Below, one piece after another: positions 9,250 to 17,894 of a DNA stretch of 64,000 bases; positions within the stretch are counted from its first letter, which is position 1, and each line of letters starts with the position of its first letter. The notes below the pieces were generated by a model. That model saw only the letters and a list, made by a program, of their open reading frames with translations, did no database searches and was not told where the DNA came from. Both the position numbers and the translations under genes were made by a program. The DNA is from Salipiger pallidus (GTDB lineage Bacteria; Pseudomonadota; Alphaproteobacteria; Rhodobacterales; Rhodobacteraceae), in contig NZ_BMJV01000002.1 of the NCBI RefSeq assembly GCF_014643635.1, positions 1 to 64,000 of the forward strand, in the 5' to 3' direction.

Positions 9250-10384
9250 TCGCAAAACGGCGGCAGAGATTGAACGCGAAATCGAACGCGAACGCGAGGG
9301 CCTGACCGCTTCTGTTTCCGAGCTTCAGAGCCGCTTTTCGACAGACGAGATCGTGGCCCAGGTGGGCCGCCATCTGCAGACCCACGGCAGCGAGATGGGG
9401 CAGGCGTTTTCGAAGTCGGCCAAGCAGAACCCCATCGGCCTGACCCTGACGGCGGCCGGCCTTGCATGGATGATGTTCGGTCGCTCTTACGACAACGAAG
9501 ACAAGGGGCTCGCCGGCGATCCGCTGAGCCGGCAAATCCGAAAAGACAGCGCCCCGGGCTCTACTGCAAGTGTGGCAGCCGGGCCCGACTGGGCTGCCCG
9601 GAAGCCGGGCTACGGCACCACCTACCGTCCCAGCTACTATGACGATCTGCATCGTGATGACGGCGAGGACACAGACACCTTCGGCGATCGCGTTGACCGG
9701 ACGCAGGCGCGCCTCAAGGCCGGTTTCGACGAAGGGCGTCACAACGCGGCCGCGACGGCGGAGGGTGCCCGCACCAAGGTTGGGGAGGCCGGGCAGTCCG
9801 TCCGCGACTCCGCCTCGGCAAAGTCGTCGCAGGCCCAATCGGTACTGCAGGACGGTTATGCCCGTATCGCCTCGGGGACCGAGCATATGTCGGAAAGCGC
9901 TCGCCGCCGCGTGATCGAGGCTCGCGAACGCGCACTCATCGCCCGGGAACGCGGGGGCCAGAAAATGAAGCGGGCCGGTGCGAGCGCAGCCGACTTCTTC
10001 GGTGACCATCCTCTCGTGGCAGGCGCTCTTGCCCTCGCGGCCGGTGCCGCGCTTGGTGGGGCTGCGCCGCGCACCAAGGCGGAGGATGATTTCATGGGCG
10101 AATACAGCGACGCCCTGATCGCCGAAGCAGACGCGATCTTCCGCGAGGAAAGCGACAAGCTTGTTGCCGTGGCTGATGCCGCGCTTGATGAGGGCGACAG
10201 CATTGCGCGCGAGGCTCGTGCGGAAGCTGATGAGCGCACACCGGGTGACAAGCCAGCCGAGCACGCACTTGCCGATGCCGCAAAGTCTGCCGGCAAGCGT
10301 CTTGAGGATCGGGTCCGTGATGAAGCGGACGCACAAAGCCTGGGGCGACCGGACGTGACGTCCGACACGCCCAAGCAGGGGTGA
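9242..10384 (+). CDS. DUF3618 domain-containing membrane protein
   Basis: A 380-residue protein. The N-terminal DUF3618 segment is clear (EIEREIEREREGLTASVSEL, then a short membrane helix NPIGLTLTAAGLAWMMFG, about residues 60-78). A long hydrophilic Ala/Arg/Asp/Glu-rich middle is probably helical, followed by a second hydrophobic stretch (HPLVAGALALAAGAALGGAA, about 257-276) and an acidic tail. It likely spans the inner membrane twice with a large soluble loop. It is the last gene of the 8294-10384 operon, followed by a clear terminator. Function unknown; family context suggests envelope stress or stationary-phase adaptation. Confidence 0.85.
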   Translation: MANRKTAAEIEREIEREREGLTASVSELQSRFSTDEIVAQVGRHLQTHGSEMGQAFSKSAKQNPIGLTLTAAGLAWMMFGRSYDNEDKGLAGDPLSRQIRKDSAPGSTASVAAGPDWAARKPGYGTTYRPSYYDDLHRDDGEDTDTFGDRVDRTQARLKAGFDEGRHNAAATAEGARTKVGEAGQSVRDSASAKSSQAQSVLQDGYARIASGTEHMSESARRRVIEARERALIARERGGQKMKRAGASAADFFGDHPLVAGALALAAGAALGGAAPRTKAEDDFMGEYSDALIAEADAIFREESDKLVAVADAALDEGDSIAREARAEADERTPGDKPAEHALADAAKSAGKRLEDRVRDEADAQSLGRPDVTSDTPKQG

Positions 10385-10400
10385 TCAACTGACCACGACT

Positions 10401-10435
10401 TCGCGCCGGTGCCCAATGGCTCCGGCGCGATTTTT
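10401..10435 (+). terminator. Rho-independent terminator after the DUF3618 operon
   Basis: A perfect 9-bp stem (TCGCGCCGG / CCGGCGCGA) around a 12-nt loop, followed by TTTTT at 10431-10435. It ends the 8294-10384 operon just before the YihY gene. Confidence 0.8.
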
Positions 10436-10461
10436 GATACGTTCCAAGGAAAATCGCTGTC

Positions 10462-11412
10462 ATGCCGAACGACGGATCCCATGCTACCCGGCCACGTCAC
10501 ATCAGCCTGACTGGCTGGAAAGCCATCATGCTGCGCGTTAAGGCCGAGTTGGTCGCAGATCGGATCAGCCTCGTTTCGGCAGGTGTCGCATTCTATGCGC
10601 TGATGGCCATCTTTCCCGCAATCACGGCGCTCATGGCAATCGCCGGGCTTTTCATCACCCCCGCCGATGTCACCGCGCAAATCCAGCAAGTGACCGAGCT
10701 GTTGCCGCAGCGCGCCGCCGAAATCCTGATAGAGCAGGCGAAATCCGTGGCGGGCTCGCAAAGCGGTGGGCTTGGGCTAGCGGCGGCCTTGGGCATCCTG
10801 CTTGCCCTCTATTCCGCCTCGGCAGGGGTCGCTCACCTGATCGAAGGGCTCAACGTTGCCTATGACGAAAAAGAAAAGCGCGGCTTTATTCGCCTCAAGC
10901 TGACCACGCTGGCGCTTACCCTGCTTCTGATCGTCGGACTGCTCTTAGCCATTGGCGCGCTACTCGTCCTGCCAGGCATTCTTGCGATATTCGAGCTAGG
11001 TCCGGTATTTGAAGCCGTTGTGTCATGGGTTCGCTGGGGTGTTCTGCTGCTGCTGGTCGTCGCAGGGATTGCGCTGATCTATCGGTTCGGCCCTTCGCGC
11101 AAGTCCGCGGAATGGGCATGGATCGCCCCCGGAGCCCTCGTTGCCTGCCTGCTTTGGCTTATGGGGTCGGTCGCATTCTCTCTCTATGCCGAGCACTTCG
11201 GGTCGTATCAGGAGACCTTCGGTTCTTTGGCTGGGGTTATCATCTTGTTGTTCTGGCTCTGGATATCTGCCTACGTGATTCTTTTGGGCGCCGAGATCAA
11301 TGCCGAGATGGAAGCGCAGACCACGCACGACACAACCACCGGAAAGGACATGCCGCGCGGTACGCGGGGAGCTGTGAAGGCCGATGCATTCAAGGGGAAT
11401 GATGCCCCTTGA
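10462..11412 (+). CDS. YihY/BrkB-family inner-membrane protein
   Basis: A 316-residue polytopic membrane protein of the YihY/virulence factor BrkB family. The family landmarks are present: DRISLVSAGVAFYALMAIFP at about residues 33-52, the central ALYSASAGVAHLIEGLNVAYD, and the last helix FGSLAGVIILLFWLWISAYV followed by LLGAEINAE. About six transmembrane helices. Often annotated as ribonuclease BN in old records, which was a misassignment; the function is unknown. It follows the stress-type operon and its terminator, and so probably has its own promoter. Confidence 0.9.
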   Translation: MPNDGSHATRPRHISLTGWKAIMLRVKAELVADRISLVSAGVAFYALMAIFPAITALMAIAGLFITPADVTAQIQQVTELLPQRAAEILIEQAKSVAGSQSGGLGLAAALGILLALYSASAGVAHLIEGLNVAYDEKEKRGFIRLKLTTLALTLLLIVGLLLAIGALLVLPGILAIFELGPVFEAVVSWVRWGVLLLLVVAGIALIYRFGPSRKSAEWAWIAPGALVACLLWLMGSVAFSLYAEHFGSYQETFGSLAGVIILLFWLWISAYVILLGAEINAEMEAQTTHDTTTGKDMPRGTRGAVKADAFKGNDAP

Positions 11413-11841
11413 GGCGACCAAACAAAGCGTCGCGCCACGGTTGGGCCAGCTATCGGCCACTGTCTTTTCCATTTGATCGATACGCTTCTGTCAGTGGCAC
11501 TGAGCTATTTTAGGACGCGGTGAACTACGGCAGCGTTTAAGGGTATCCGGACTGTTCCCACCCTTTAGCGCTCGGGTCAAATGCTTCCAGCGCGTCACAG
11601 CTGCCAATGTGCCGGCGCGTTGGCTTCGCTCGGTCTTAGGCGGACTGAGCAGAGGGGCGATCGCGCGTTCCCTGTGTGAAGCTGCCATTTACGCCAGGCG
11701 CAGCGAACGGCCGCTCCCCGCCCTTTGCGTCGCTCTTGGACCTCATGTTGCATAATGCATGAAGGGCTTCAAAATGGCTGCTCACCGCGCTCCGCGGTCT
11801 ATAGCGCGCACGGCGGGTTTGGAGTGACACAACCTGGCTGG
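11413..11841. other. Gene-free stretch with relic motif
   Basis: No open frame with coding character. Around 11680-11720 lies AAGCTGCCATTTACGCCAGG followed by CGCAGCGAACGGCCGCT, a degenerate segment that reappears in looser form near 41815. I take it as decayed repeat sequence. Confidence 0.4.
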
Positions 11842-12390
11842 CTACTCAGCGCTCTGGCCGGTCAGCCAACGGGAGAACGTGCTCATCGCCGGGGTGGCAG
11901 GCCTGTCAGACGGCCAGGCGAGGTAGTAACTTCCGACCGAAATGGTGACCCCAAACGGCTGCGCAAGGCGACCCTTCGTGATGTAGCTTTCGAACATCGA
12001 GATCGGCAGTAGCGCCACGCCCGCGCCTGAGGTCGCCAGTTCGGCGAGTGCCACCGAGCTGTCGAAGACCGGCCCGGTGACAGGCGGGCAGGGCACGCCC
12101 GCGGCCTCGAACCAGCCCAGCCATTCGGCGCTTCGGTAGCTGGGCAGAAGTGTGACCTGCCCGAGGTCCGAAGGGTGCAGGAGCCGTGACGCAACGCCAG
12201 GCGCGCAGAGCGGAGCCATCGGTGCGTCTGCCAGCGGGATCGCATCGTGGCCGATCCATGGCCACTGCCTCTTTCTCCGAAACGCCTGTCGAGGCGCTCG
12301 CCGACACCATCGCCGGGATCGAGGACCGGCTTGGGGCCCGTGTCGGCCTCTCTCTCGTGGACGCAGGCTCGGGTTGGTCCTGGTCGCACC
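11842..12390 (-). pseudogene. LysR-family regulator, C-terminal fragment
   Basis: On the minus strand the last ~130 codons are the second half of a GcvA-like LysR effector domain (MAPLCAPGVASRLLHPSDL, AELATSGAGVALLPISMF, GSYYLAWP, FSRWLTGQ). No helix-turn-helix domain precedes them. Upstream, the frame loses coding character near 12250 and runs into an IS3-type transposase remnant on the other strand at about 12400. It is best read as a regulator gene cut by insertion and decay. Confidence 0.7.
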
Positions 12391-12399
12391 GCCGGTTTC

Positions 12400-12600
12400 G
12401 ACGCTATCCCTGCATCCAGCTCTGCGCCAACGGAACGGAGCTGACATCGAACGCCATCCTTAAATGGCAGAAGAGGCGCCGGGTTGCGTGGCACTGCATC
12501 GCCCCGGCAAACTGACGCAGGAGGGCTTTGTTGAAAGCTGCAATGACCGCCTGCGGGACGAATGCCTTAGGCGCCAACCTGCGCCACGCAAGAAAGCCAA
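12400..12600 (+). mobile_element. IS3-family transposase (OrfB) remnant
   Basis: Two adjacent forward frames together give a decayed stretch of the IS3-family DDE integrase core: CANGTELTSNAILKWQKRRR then VAWHCIAPA in one frame, and GKLTQEGFVESCNDRLRDEC in the next. These match the family's DNGTEFTS and APGKPTQN(A/G)FVESFNGRLRDEC blocks. The catalytic Asp of DNGTEF is replaced by Ala and a frameshift lies between the blocks near 12500. Ends, inverted repeats and OrfA are not recognisable. Confidence 0.7.
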
Positions 12601-13343
12601 TCTCGGGCCGACGCGACGGCGACACCCATCACGGCCCCGCACGAGCCGCAACAGGTTCACCCCGAGGGAGTATCACCAACGGGTGAATGAAGACTAAACC
12701 CTGACCAGGGCTAACCTGAAAACGCGCAGTTGAACGGGAGCAGGTCGGTTGATGGTCTCATTTTGGGCGGCCTCACAAGGATCAGTTCGTCAAGGATCTA
12801 ACGGAGATGTGGTTCATTGATACCGACAGGCGCTACGAGTATCCTGATTACTTCCGTCCCAAGGGCTGTGACGCGAACGCGACCGGCCATAGCGTTTGTG
12901 ACACATGACTGCCTGAACTGGCGCGCAATCCGACGTTCGTTCGATGCGCTGTTTTCGCTCGGGCAGGTGCTGCAGGATTGCGCGGTCTGCGGAGCCTGAG
13001 AACTTTGTGGAGATGGCTTGATTGCCAAGAGGATTTTATCGGGAACCTTGATTCGAAGGGTTCTGAGAACCCGGTCCGCCATCTGGGAAGATCATTATAT
13101 CTCCAAGAAGATCGGGATTCGCTGTTCGAAATCGCGCGACGGGCCGAGGTGCTGTAGAAGGTCGCAGCCGGCTTTACGAAGCGGGCTGAGGGCGCATTAC
13201 GGCGCGGGGCATCATGCAGCACCTGCCGTGCGTCCAAGATAGGAAGAAATTCCGGGAGGGTGCCGGGGACACTTGCAATCCTTCTGACAAGCCGCTCTCT
13301 AAGCGCTTGATCGGGAGTGCCTTTAAGCATCCGGGGGGTACAG
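12601..13343. other. Gene-free stretch before tRNA-Lys
   Basis: I see no supported gene in these 740 bp. The frames that are open have no coding composition, and the longest reverse one runs into the tRNA. It is probably remnant sequence from the same decayed insertion area. Confidence 0.45.
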
Positions 13344-13419
13344 TGGTGAGCCGTGAAGGATTCGAACCTTCGACCCACTGATTAAAAGTCAGTTGCTCTA
13401 CCAACTGAGCTAACGGCCC
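13344..13419 (-). tRNA. tRNA-Lys (anticodon TTT)
   Basis: On the minus strand the 76-nt sequence starts GGGCCGTTAGCTCAGTTGG, has an anticodon arm CTGACTTTTAATCAG with anticodon TTT, a T arm with GGTTCGAATCC, and ends in encoded CCA. The 7-bp acceptor stem pairs (GGGCCGT with ACGGCTC, one G-U). Confidence 0.95.
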
Positions 13420-13533
13420 ACTGTGTCTGTGACGCGGCTTCTACGGTCAGTGGCCGGTGGGGTCAACCCACGAATTGCAGTTTTTGTCATGGAAATTTCA
13501 ACTGCTCTGGATTGGTACCCTCAAGGGGCGTAT

Positions 13534-14370
13534 ATGCGCGCAATGACACAAGGTTCAGACATGCTTCCCTTCATGAAAATGCACGGACTCGGTAACGATT
13601 TCGTCGTGCTGGACGGGCGTGCGCAGCGCGTGTCCGTGACGCCGGCGCTGGCCATGGCCATCGCCGACCGGCATCGCGGCGTGGGCTTCGATCAGCTCGC
13701 GCTCATCGAAGAGGGGAAGGGCGACGGGCACCTGACATTCTACAATGCCGACGGCTCGACCGCGGGCGCCTGCGGGAACGCCACGCGCTGTATCGCCCGG
13801 TACCTGATGGACGCGTCCGGGAAGACCGCTTTGACGCTGACAACCGAACGCGGTCAGCTGCTGGCGGAGGATGCCGGGAACGGCCTTACTTCCGTGAACA
13901 TGGGGCAGCCGCAGTTGAGCTGGGACGAGATCCCGCTGGCGCACGAGATCGACACGCTTGAGCTGCCCATCGAGGGCGCGCCCACGGCCACCGGCATGGG
14001 CAACCCGCATTGCACCTTCTTCGTCGAGGATGCGGAGGCGGCGGATCTTGCCGCCTATGGCCGCTTCGAACACCATCCGCTTTATCCGCAGCGCACCAAC
14101 GTGCAGGTCGCCAGCCTAGTCGGCCCCGATCATCTTCGCATGCGGGTGTGGGAGAGGGGCGTCGGCCCAACGCTGGCCTCCGGCTCGTCCTCCTGTGCTA
14201 CTGCGGTCGCGGCAGCGCGGCGGGGCCTCACCGGGCGGCGCGTGACCGTCGAGCTTGACGGCGGTACGCTGATCATCGACTGGCGCGAGGATGGGGTGTG
14301 GATGACCGGACCCACCGCCCACGTCTTCGACGGACGTTTCAACACCGCATGGCTGGAGGACGTATCGTGA
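13534..14370 (+). CDS. dapF: Diaminopimelate epimerase
   Basis: DapF converts LL- to meso-diaminopimelate for lysine and peptidoglycan synthesis. The core begins [17 protein letters not shown]. The first catalytic-cysteine signature is intact ([15 protein letters not shown]). The second site, usually A-C-G-S/T-G, reads [12 protein letters not shown], with Ser where the second catalytic Cys is expected and a Cys four residues on; this deserves an alignment. I chose ATG 13534 because AGGGG lies 5 nt before it; ATG 13543 and 13561 (MLPFMKMHG, with AAGG 7 nt before it) are possible. The frame overlaps mtaB by 4 bp at its stop. Confidence 0.9.
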   Translation: MRAMTQGSDMLPFMKMHGLGNDFVVLDGRAQRVSVTPALAMAIADRHRGVGFDQLALIEEGKGDGHLTFYNADGSTAGACGNATRCIARYLMDASGKTALTLTTERGQLLAEDAGNGLTSVNMGQPQLSWDEIPLAHEIDTLELPIEGAPTATGMGNPHCTFFVEDAEAADLAAYGRFEHHPLYPQRTNVQVASLVGPDHLRMRVWERGVGPTLASGSSSCATAVAAARRGLTGRRVTVELDGGTLIIDWREDGVWMTGPTAHVFDGRFNTAWLEDVS

Positions 14371-15620
14371 CCGTTCCCAAGTTCACCACCCTAGGGTGCC
14401 GTCTCAACGCCTACGAGACCGAGGCGATGAAACGCATGGCCAACGAGGCCGGCGTCGGTGATGCCGTGGTCGTCAACACCTGTGCCGTCACGCAAGAGGC
14501 CGTGCGCAAGGCCCGGCAGGAAATTCGTCGCCTGCGCCGCGAAAACCCGGACGCCCGCGTCATCGTCACCGGCTGCGCCGCGCAGATCGACCCCGACAGC
14601 TTTGCCGCCATGGACGAGGTCGATCATGTCATCGGCAACAGTGAAAAGATGTCCCCCGACACGTGGCAGGGCCTGCGCACCGATTTCATCGGCGAGACCG
14701 AGCGCGTGCAGGTCAATGACATCATGTCCGTGACCGAGACCGCCAGCCACCTCATCGACGGCTTCGGTACCCGCAGCCGCGCCTACGTGCAGGTGCAGAA
14801 CGGCTGCGATCACCGCTGCACCTTCTGCATCATCCCCTATGGCCGGGGCAATTCGCGCAGCGTTCCCGCAGGGGTCGTTGTGGACCAGGTCAAGCGGCTG
14901 GTGCAGGAAGGCTTCAACGAGGTCGTGCTCACCGGGGTCGACCTGACGTCGTGGGGCGCTGATCTGCCGGGAGCGCCGCGGCTCGGCGATCTTGTCATGC
15001 GCCTGCTCAAGCTGACGGACGTGCCGCGCCTGCGCATCAGTTCCATCGACAGCATCGAGGTGGACGAGAACCTGATGCTTGCCATCGCGTCTGAACCGCG
15101 CCTGATGCCGCACCTGCATCTCAGCCTGCAGCATGGCGATGACCTGATCCTCAAGCGGATGAAGCGCCGCCACCTGCGCGACGACGCCATCCGCTTTGCG
15201 GAAGAGGCGCGCAAGCTGCGCCCCGACATGACCTTCGGTGCTGACATCATCGCCGGTTTCCCCACCGAAACCGAAGAGCATTTCCTCAACTCGCTGAAGC
15301 TGGTGGAGGAGTGCGACCTCACGTGGTTGCACGTCTTCCCCTATTCCTCGCGTCCGGGCACGCCCGCCGCGAAGATCCCCAGCAAGGTTGACGGCACCAC
15401 GATCAAGGCTCGCGCCGCACGCCTGCGCGAGGCCGGGAATGCCGCCGTGGCGCGCCATCTTGAAGGCCAGAAGGGGCGCGAACACCGCATCCTCATGGAA
15501 TCGCCAGACATGGGTCGGACCGAGCAGTTCACCGAAGTGACGTTCTCGGCCCCGCAGACCGAAGGGGCCATCGTCACCGCCACCATCACCGGCGTCAGCG
15601 GCCAGCGGCTCGTGGCCTGA
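14367..15620 (+). CDS. mtaB: tRNA t6A37 methylthiotransferase MtaB
   Basis: A 417-residue radical-SAM methylthiotransferase that converts t6A to ms2t6A at position 37 of tRNAs reading ANN codons. The N-terminal UPF0004 domain has its three cluster cysteines (TLGCRLN, VNTCAV, TGCAAQ). The radical-SAM CxxxCxxC is in [16 protein letters not shown], and a C-terminal TRAM-like region follows. The LGCRLN start and the GRGNSRS motif favour MtaB over MiaB or RimO. GTG 14367 is chosen because GGAGG lies 7 nt upstream; the GTG overlaps the dapF stop (GTGA), so the genes are coupled. Confidence 0.93.
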   Translation: MTVPKFTTLGCRLNAYETEAMKRMANEAGVGDAVVVNTCAVTQEAVRKARQEIRRLRRENPDARVIVTGCAAQIDPDSFAAMDEVDHVIGNSEKMSPDTWQGLRTDFIGETERVQVNDIMSVTETASHLIDGFGTRSRAYVQVQNGCDHRCTFCIIPYGRGNSRSVPAGVVVDQVKRLVQEGFNEVVLTGVDLTSWGADLPGAPRLGDLVMRLLKLTDVPRLRISSIDSIEVDENLMLAIASEPRLMPHLHLSLQHGDDLILKRMKRRHLRDDAIRFAEEARKLRPDMTFGADIIAGFPTETEEHFLNSLKLVEECDLTWLHVFPYSSRPGTPAAKIPSKVDGTTIKARAARLREAGNAAVARHLEGQKGREHRILMESPDMGRTEQFTEVTFSAPQTEGAIVTATITGVSGQRLVA

Positions 15621-15621
15621 G

Positions 15622-16245
15622 GTGCATCCCAATCCCACATTCCGCGGCACGCCCGACACGCTCAGCCTTGCCTTCGCGCGGGATCGGGCCTTCGGTGTGC
15701 TGGCGGTGTCCTGCGACGAGGCACCGCTGCTGAGCCACGTGCCCTTCCTGCTCTCCGGGGACGGCAGCCATGCGGATCTGCATCTGGTGCGCTCGAATCC
15801 GATCTCGCGGGTGGTGAAGGACGGCGTTTCCGCCCGGCTCGTGATCAGCGGTGCGGATGGCTACGTGTCGCCCGACTGGTACGGGCTTGGCCCCGACCAG
15901 GTGCCCACGTGGAACTACGTCGCCGTGCATCTGACCGGACGGCTCGTACCGCTGCCGGTGGAGGAACTGCCGGACCTTCTGGCCCGCCAGTCCGACTTTT
16001 TCGAAGACCGCCTGCCCAAGGCTCCATGGCGCATGGACAAGCTTGCCGAGGACACACGCGCCAAGCTGATGCGCATGATCCTGCCCTTCCGGCTGCACAT
16101 CGACAGCGTCGACAGCACCTGGAAGCTGGGCCAGAACAAGCCCGAAGAGGCGCGCCTCGCCGCCGCGGGCCATGTCTCGGGGGGCATTGGCCACGAGATC
16201 GCAACGCTTGCGGATCTCATGAAAAATCCGCCTGAGGCTGACTGA
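15622..16245 (+). CDS. PaiB-like FMN-binding protein
   Basis: A 207-residue FMN-binding split-barrel protein of the PaiB (negative transcriptional regulator) family. Landmarks are HPNPTFRG near the start, LSHVPFLLSGDG, VSPDWYGLGPDQVPTWNYVA with the conserved Trp-Tyr and NY, and a C-terminal LGQNKPEEARLAAA. In Bacillus PaiB was linked to protease and sporulation repression; in proteobacteria these are probably flavin-dependent enzymes or heme-related proteins. The GTG start lies 1 nt after the mtaB stop, so the gene is in the dapF-mtaB operon. Confidence 0.88.
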   Translation: MHPNPTFRGTPDTLSLAFARDRAFGVLAVSCDEAPLLSHVPFLLSGDGSHADLHLVRSNPISRVVKDGVSARLVISGADGYVSPDWYGLGPDQVPTWNYVAVHLTGRLVPLPVEELPDLLARQSDFFEDRLPKAPWRMDKLAEDTRAKLMRMILPFRLHIDSVDSTWKLGQNKPEEARLAAAGHVSGGIGHEIATLADLMKNPPEAD

Positions 16246-16284
16246 GCGTTTGCGCCTCTCGCCTCTTTGCTGCAAGAAGCCGGA

Positions 16285-16980
16285 ATGACCAAGGCATCCA
16301 AGGCACTTCTCGTCCACCTGTTCACCGCCACCGGCGCCGTCTTTGCCATGCTCGCGCTTCTCGAAGCCGCGCAGGAGGACTGGGCCGCCATGTTCCTGTG
16401 GCTGGTGGTCGCCTTCTTCGTCGACGGGCTCGATGGTCCCATGGCGCGCAAGTGGGATGTGAAGGCCAATGCCCCCCGGTTCGACGGCGTCACGCTCGAT
16501 CTTATCATCGACTATCTGACCTATGTCTTCATCCCGGCCTTTGCCCTGTTTGAATCCGGCCTGCTGCCGGGCTGGACCGGGTGGTTCGCGATCATCGTCA
16601 TCACGTTCGCCAGCGCGCTTTATTTTTGCGACAGTCGGATGAAGACCGATGACAATTCGTTTCAGGGCTTCCCGGGCTGCTGGTACATGCTGGTTCTGGT
16701 GCTCTTTGCGGTGCAGCCGAACTTTTGGGTGATCATGACGCTGGTCACGGTACTGTCGGTGGCGATGTTCCTGCCGCTGAAGTTCATCCACCCGGTGCGC
16801 ACCGCCCGCTGGCGCGCGGTGTCGCTGCCGGTGGCGCTGGTCTGGACCGGCATGGCGGGCTGGGCGGCATGGGTCGATTTCGATCCCGAAAGCTGGGCCC
16901 ACTGGGGGCTGATCGTGACCTCGGTCTACCTGATCTTCGCGGGCATCGCGCAGCAGGTCATCCCGGTCCGCAAGGCCTAA
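16285..16980 (+). CDS. pcs: Phosphatidylcholine synthase
   Basis: A 231-residue CDP-alcohol phosphotransferase with about eight membrane helices. The active-site block FVDGLDGPMARKWDVK is followed by FDGVTLDLIIDY, giving the D-G-x2-A-R ... G-x3-D-x3-D pattern with the longer spacer known from bacterial Pcs. Pcs makes phosphatidylcholine from CDP-diacylglycerol and choline, a trait common in host- or eukaryote-associated alphaproteobacteria. I start at ATG 16285 (MTKASKALLVH); a TTG at 16267 is also in frame. It follows paiB by 39 bp and converges with the TauE-like gene, their stops overlapping. Confidence 0.9.
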   Translation: MTKASKALLVHLFTATGAVFAMLALLEAAQEDWAAMFLWLVVAFFVDGLDGPMARKWDVKANAPRFDGVTLDLIIDYLTYVFIPAFALFESGLLPGWTGWFAIIVITFASALYFCDSRMKTDDNSFQGFPGCWYMLVLVLFAVQPNFWVIMTLVTVLSVAMFLPLKFIHPVRTARWRAVSLPVALVWTGMAGWAAWVDFDPESWAHWGLIVTSVYLIFAGIAQQVIPVRKA

Positions 16981-17747
16981 GCCATCACGGCGCGGCGCAG
17001 CAGGTTCAGCGCCGCGATCAGCAGCACCCACAGAGTCATCTTGCGGAACAGCGTCTGATCGATGCGGTCATGCACCAGTGTGCCCAGCCACATGCCGATC
17101 ATCGCCGGGATCAGCAGCAGCGCCGAGAATCCCGCCGTAACCGGCGTGAACACCCCCGACATCACATGCGCCCCGGTCAGCGCCACCGCGCCCAGCCCAT
17201 AGGCCACGCCCTGGATGCGCACCTGTTCCGCCTTGGGGGTGTCGATCGCCGTGAGGTAGGCCACGAAGGGCGGCCCCCACACGCCCGACAGCCCGCCCAT
17301 GGACCCGGCCACCGCGCCCACGGCAGCCTCGATCCGGCGATTGCCGCCGCCGGGCAGGCGCGCCTTCCAGCCAAGGATCTGCGCCACGCAGAACAGCGCG
17401 ACAGGCCCGCCGATGATCGCGAACAGCAGCGGCACCGGCAAAAGCCGGACCATCTGTGACGTGACCAGCAGGAACCCCAGGCCCACCCCCAGGAGGAACC
17501 CGAACCGCTTCAGCGAGGCGAACGCGGCTGCGGGCCCGTGCCTCAGCCCCTGCAGCGCATTGGTGGCCAGCGTCGGCAGGATGAGGCCCGCAAGCGCTAG
17601 ATCGGGCGCAAGGAAACTGCCAAGGCCGGAGATCATGATCATCGGCAAGGCAAAGCCCACCATGCCTTTGACGATGCCCGCCATAGACGCGACCATAAGA
17701 GAAAGCAGGAGTGCTTGAGGCGAAATCAGGGTAAGAATGCTGTCCAT
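16977..17747 (-). CDS. TauE/SafE-family sulfite exporter-like permease
   Basis: A 256-residue membrane protein with two repeats of the TauE/SafE fold: AGIVKGMVGFALPMIMISGL and GLILPTLATNALQ in the first half, and VAGSMGGLSGVWGPPFVAYL in the second. About eight helices. The family moves sulfite, sulfoacetate and other small organosulfur or carboxylate anions; the substrate here is unknown. ATG 17747 is used because the protein then begins MDSILTLISPQALLLSL; the frame is open much further upstream but only through antisense of mcd. It converges on pcs. Confidence 0.88.
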   Translation of the reverse strand: MDSILTLISPQALLLSLMVASMAGIVKGMVGFALPMIMISGLGSFLAPDLALAGLILPTLATNALQGLRHGPAAAFASLKRFGFLLGVGLGFLLVTSQMVRLLPVPLLFAIIGGPVALFCVAQILGWKARLPGGGNRRIEAAVGAVAGSMGGLSGVWGPPFVAYLTAIDTPKAEQVRIQGVAYGLGAVALTGAHVMSGVFTPVTAGFSALLLIPAMIGMWLGTLVHDRIDQTLFRKMTLWVLLIAALNLLRRAVMA

Positions 17748-17894
17748 GACATGCTGATAGCATGCGCGTCGGGCCGCGACTCCATTAATCCAATGAGTAA
17801 TAATAAAACTCCAAGATATAGTTTGGTGAATTTTTGTTGCGCTGCGGTTGCGAAATAGATATGCCGCTGGGGACCGAGGAGAAGGAACTGAATC

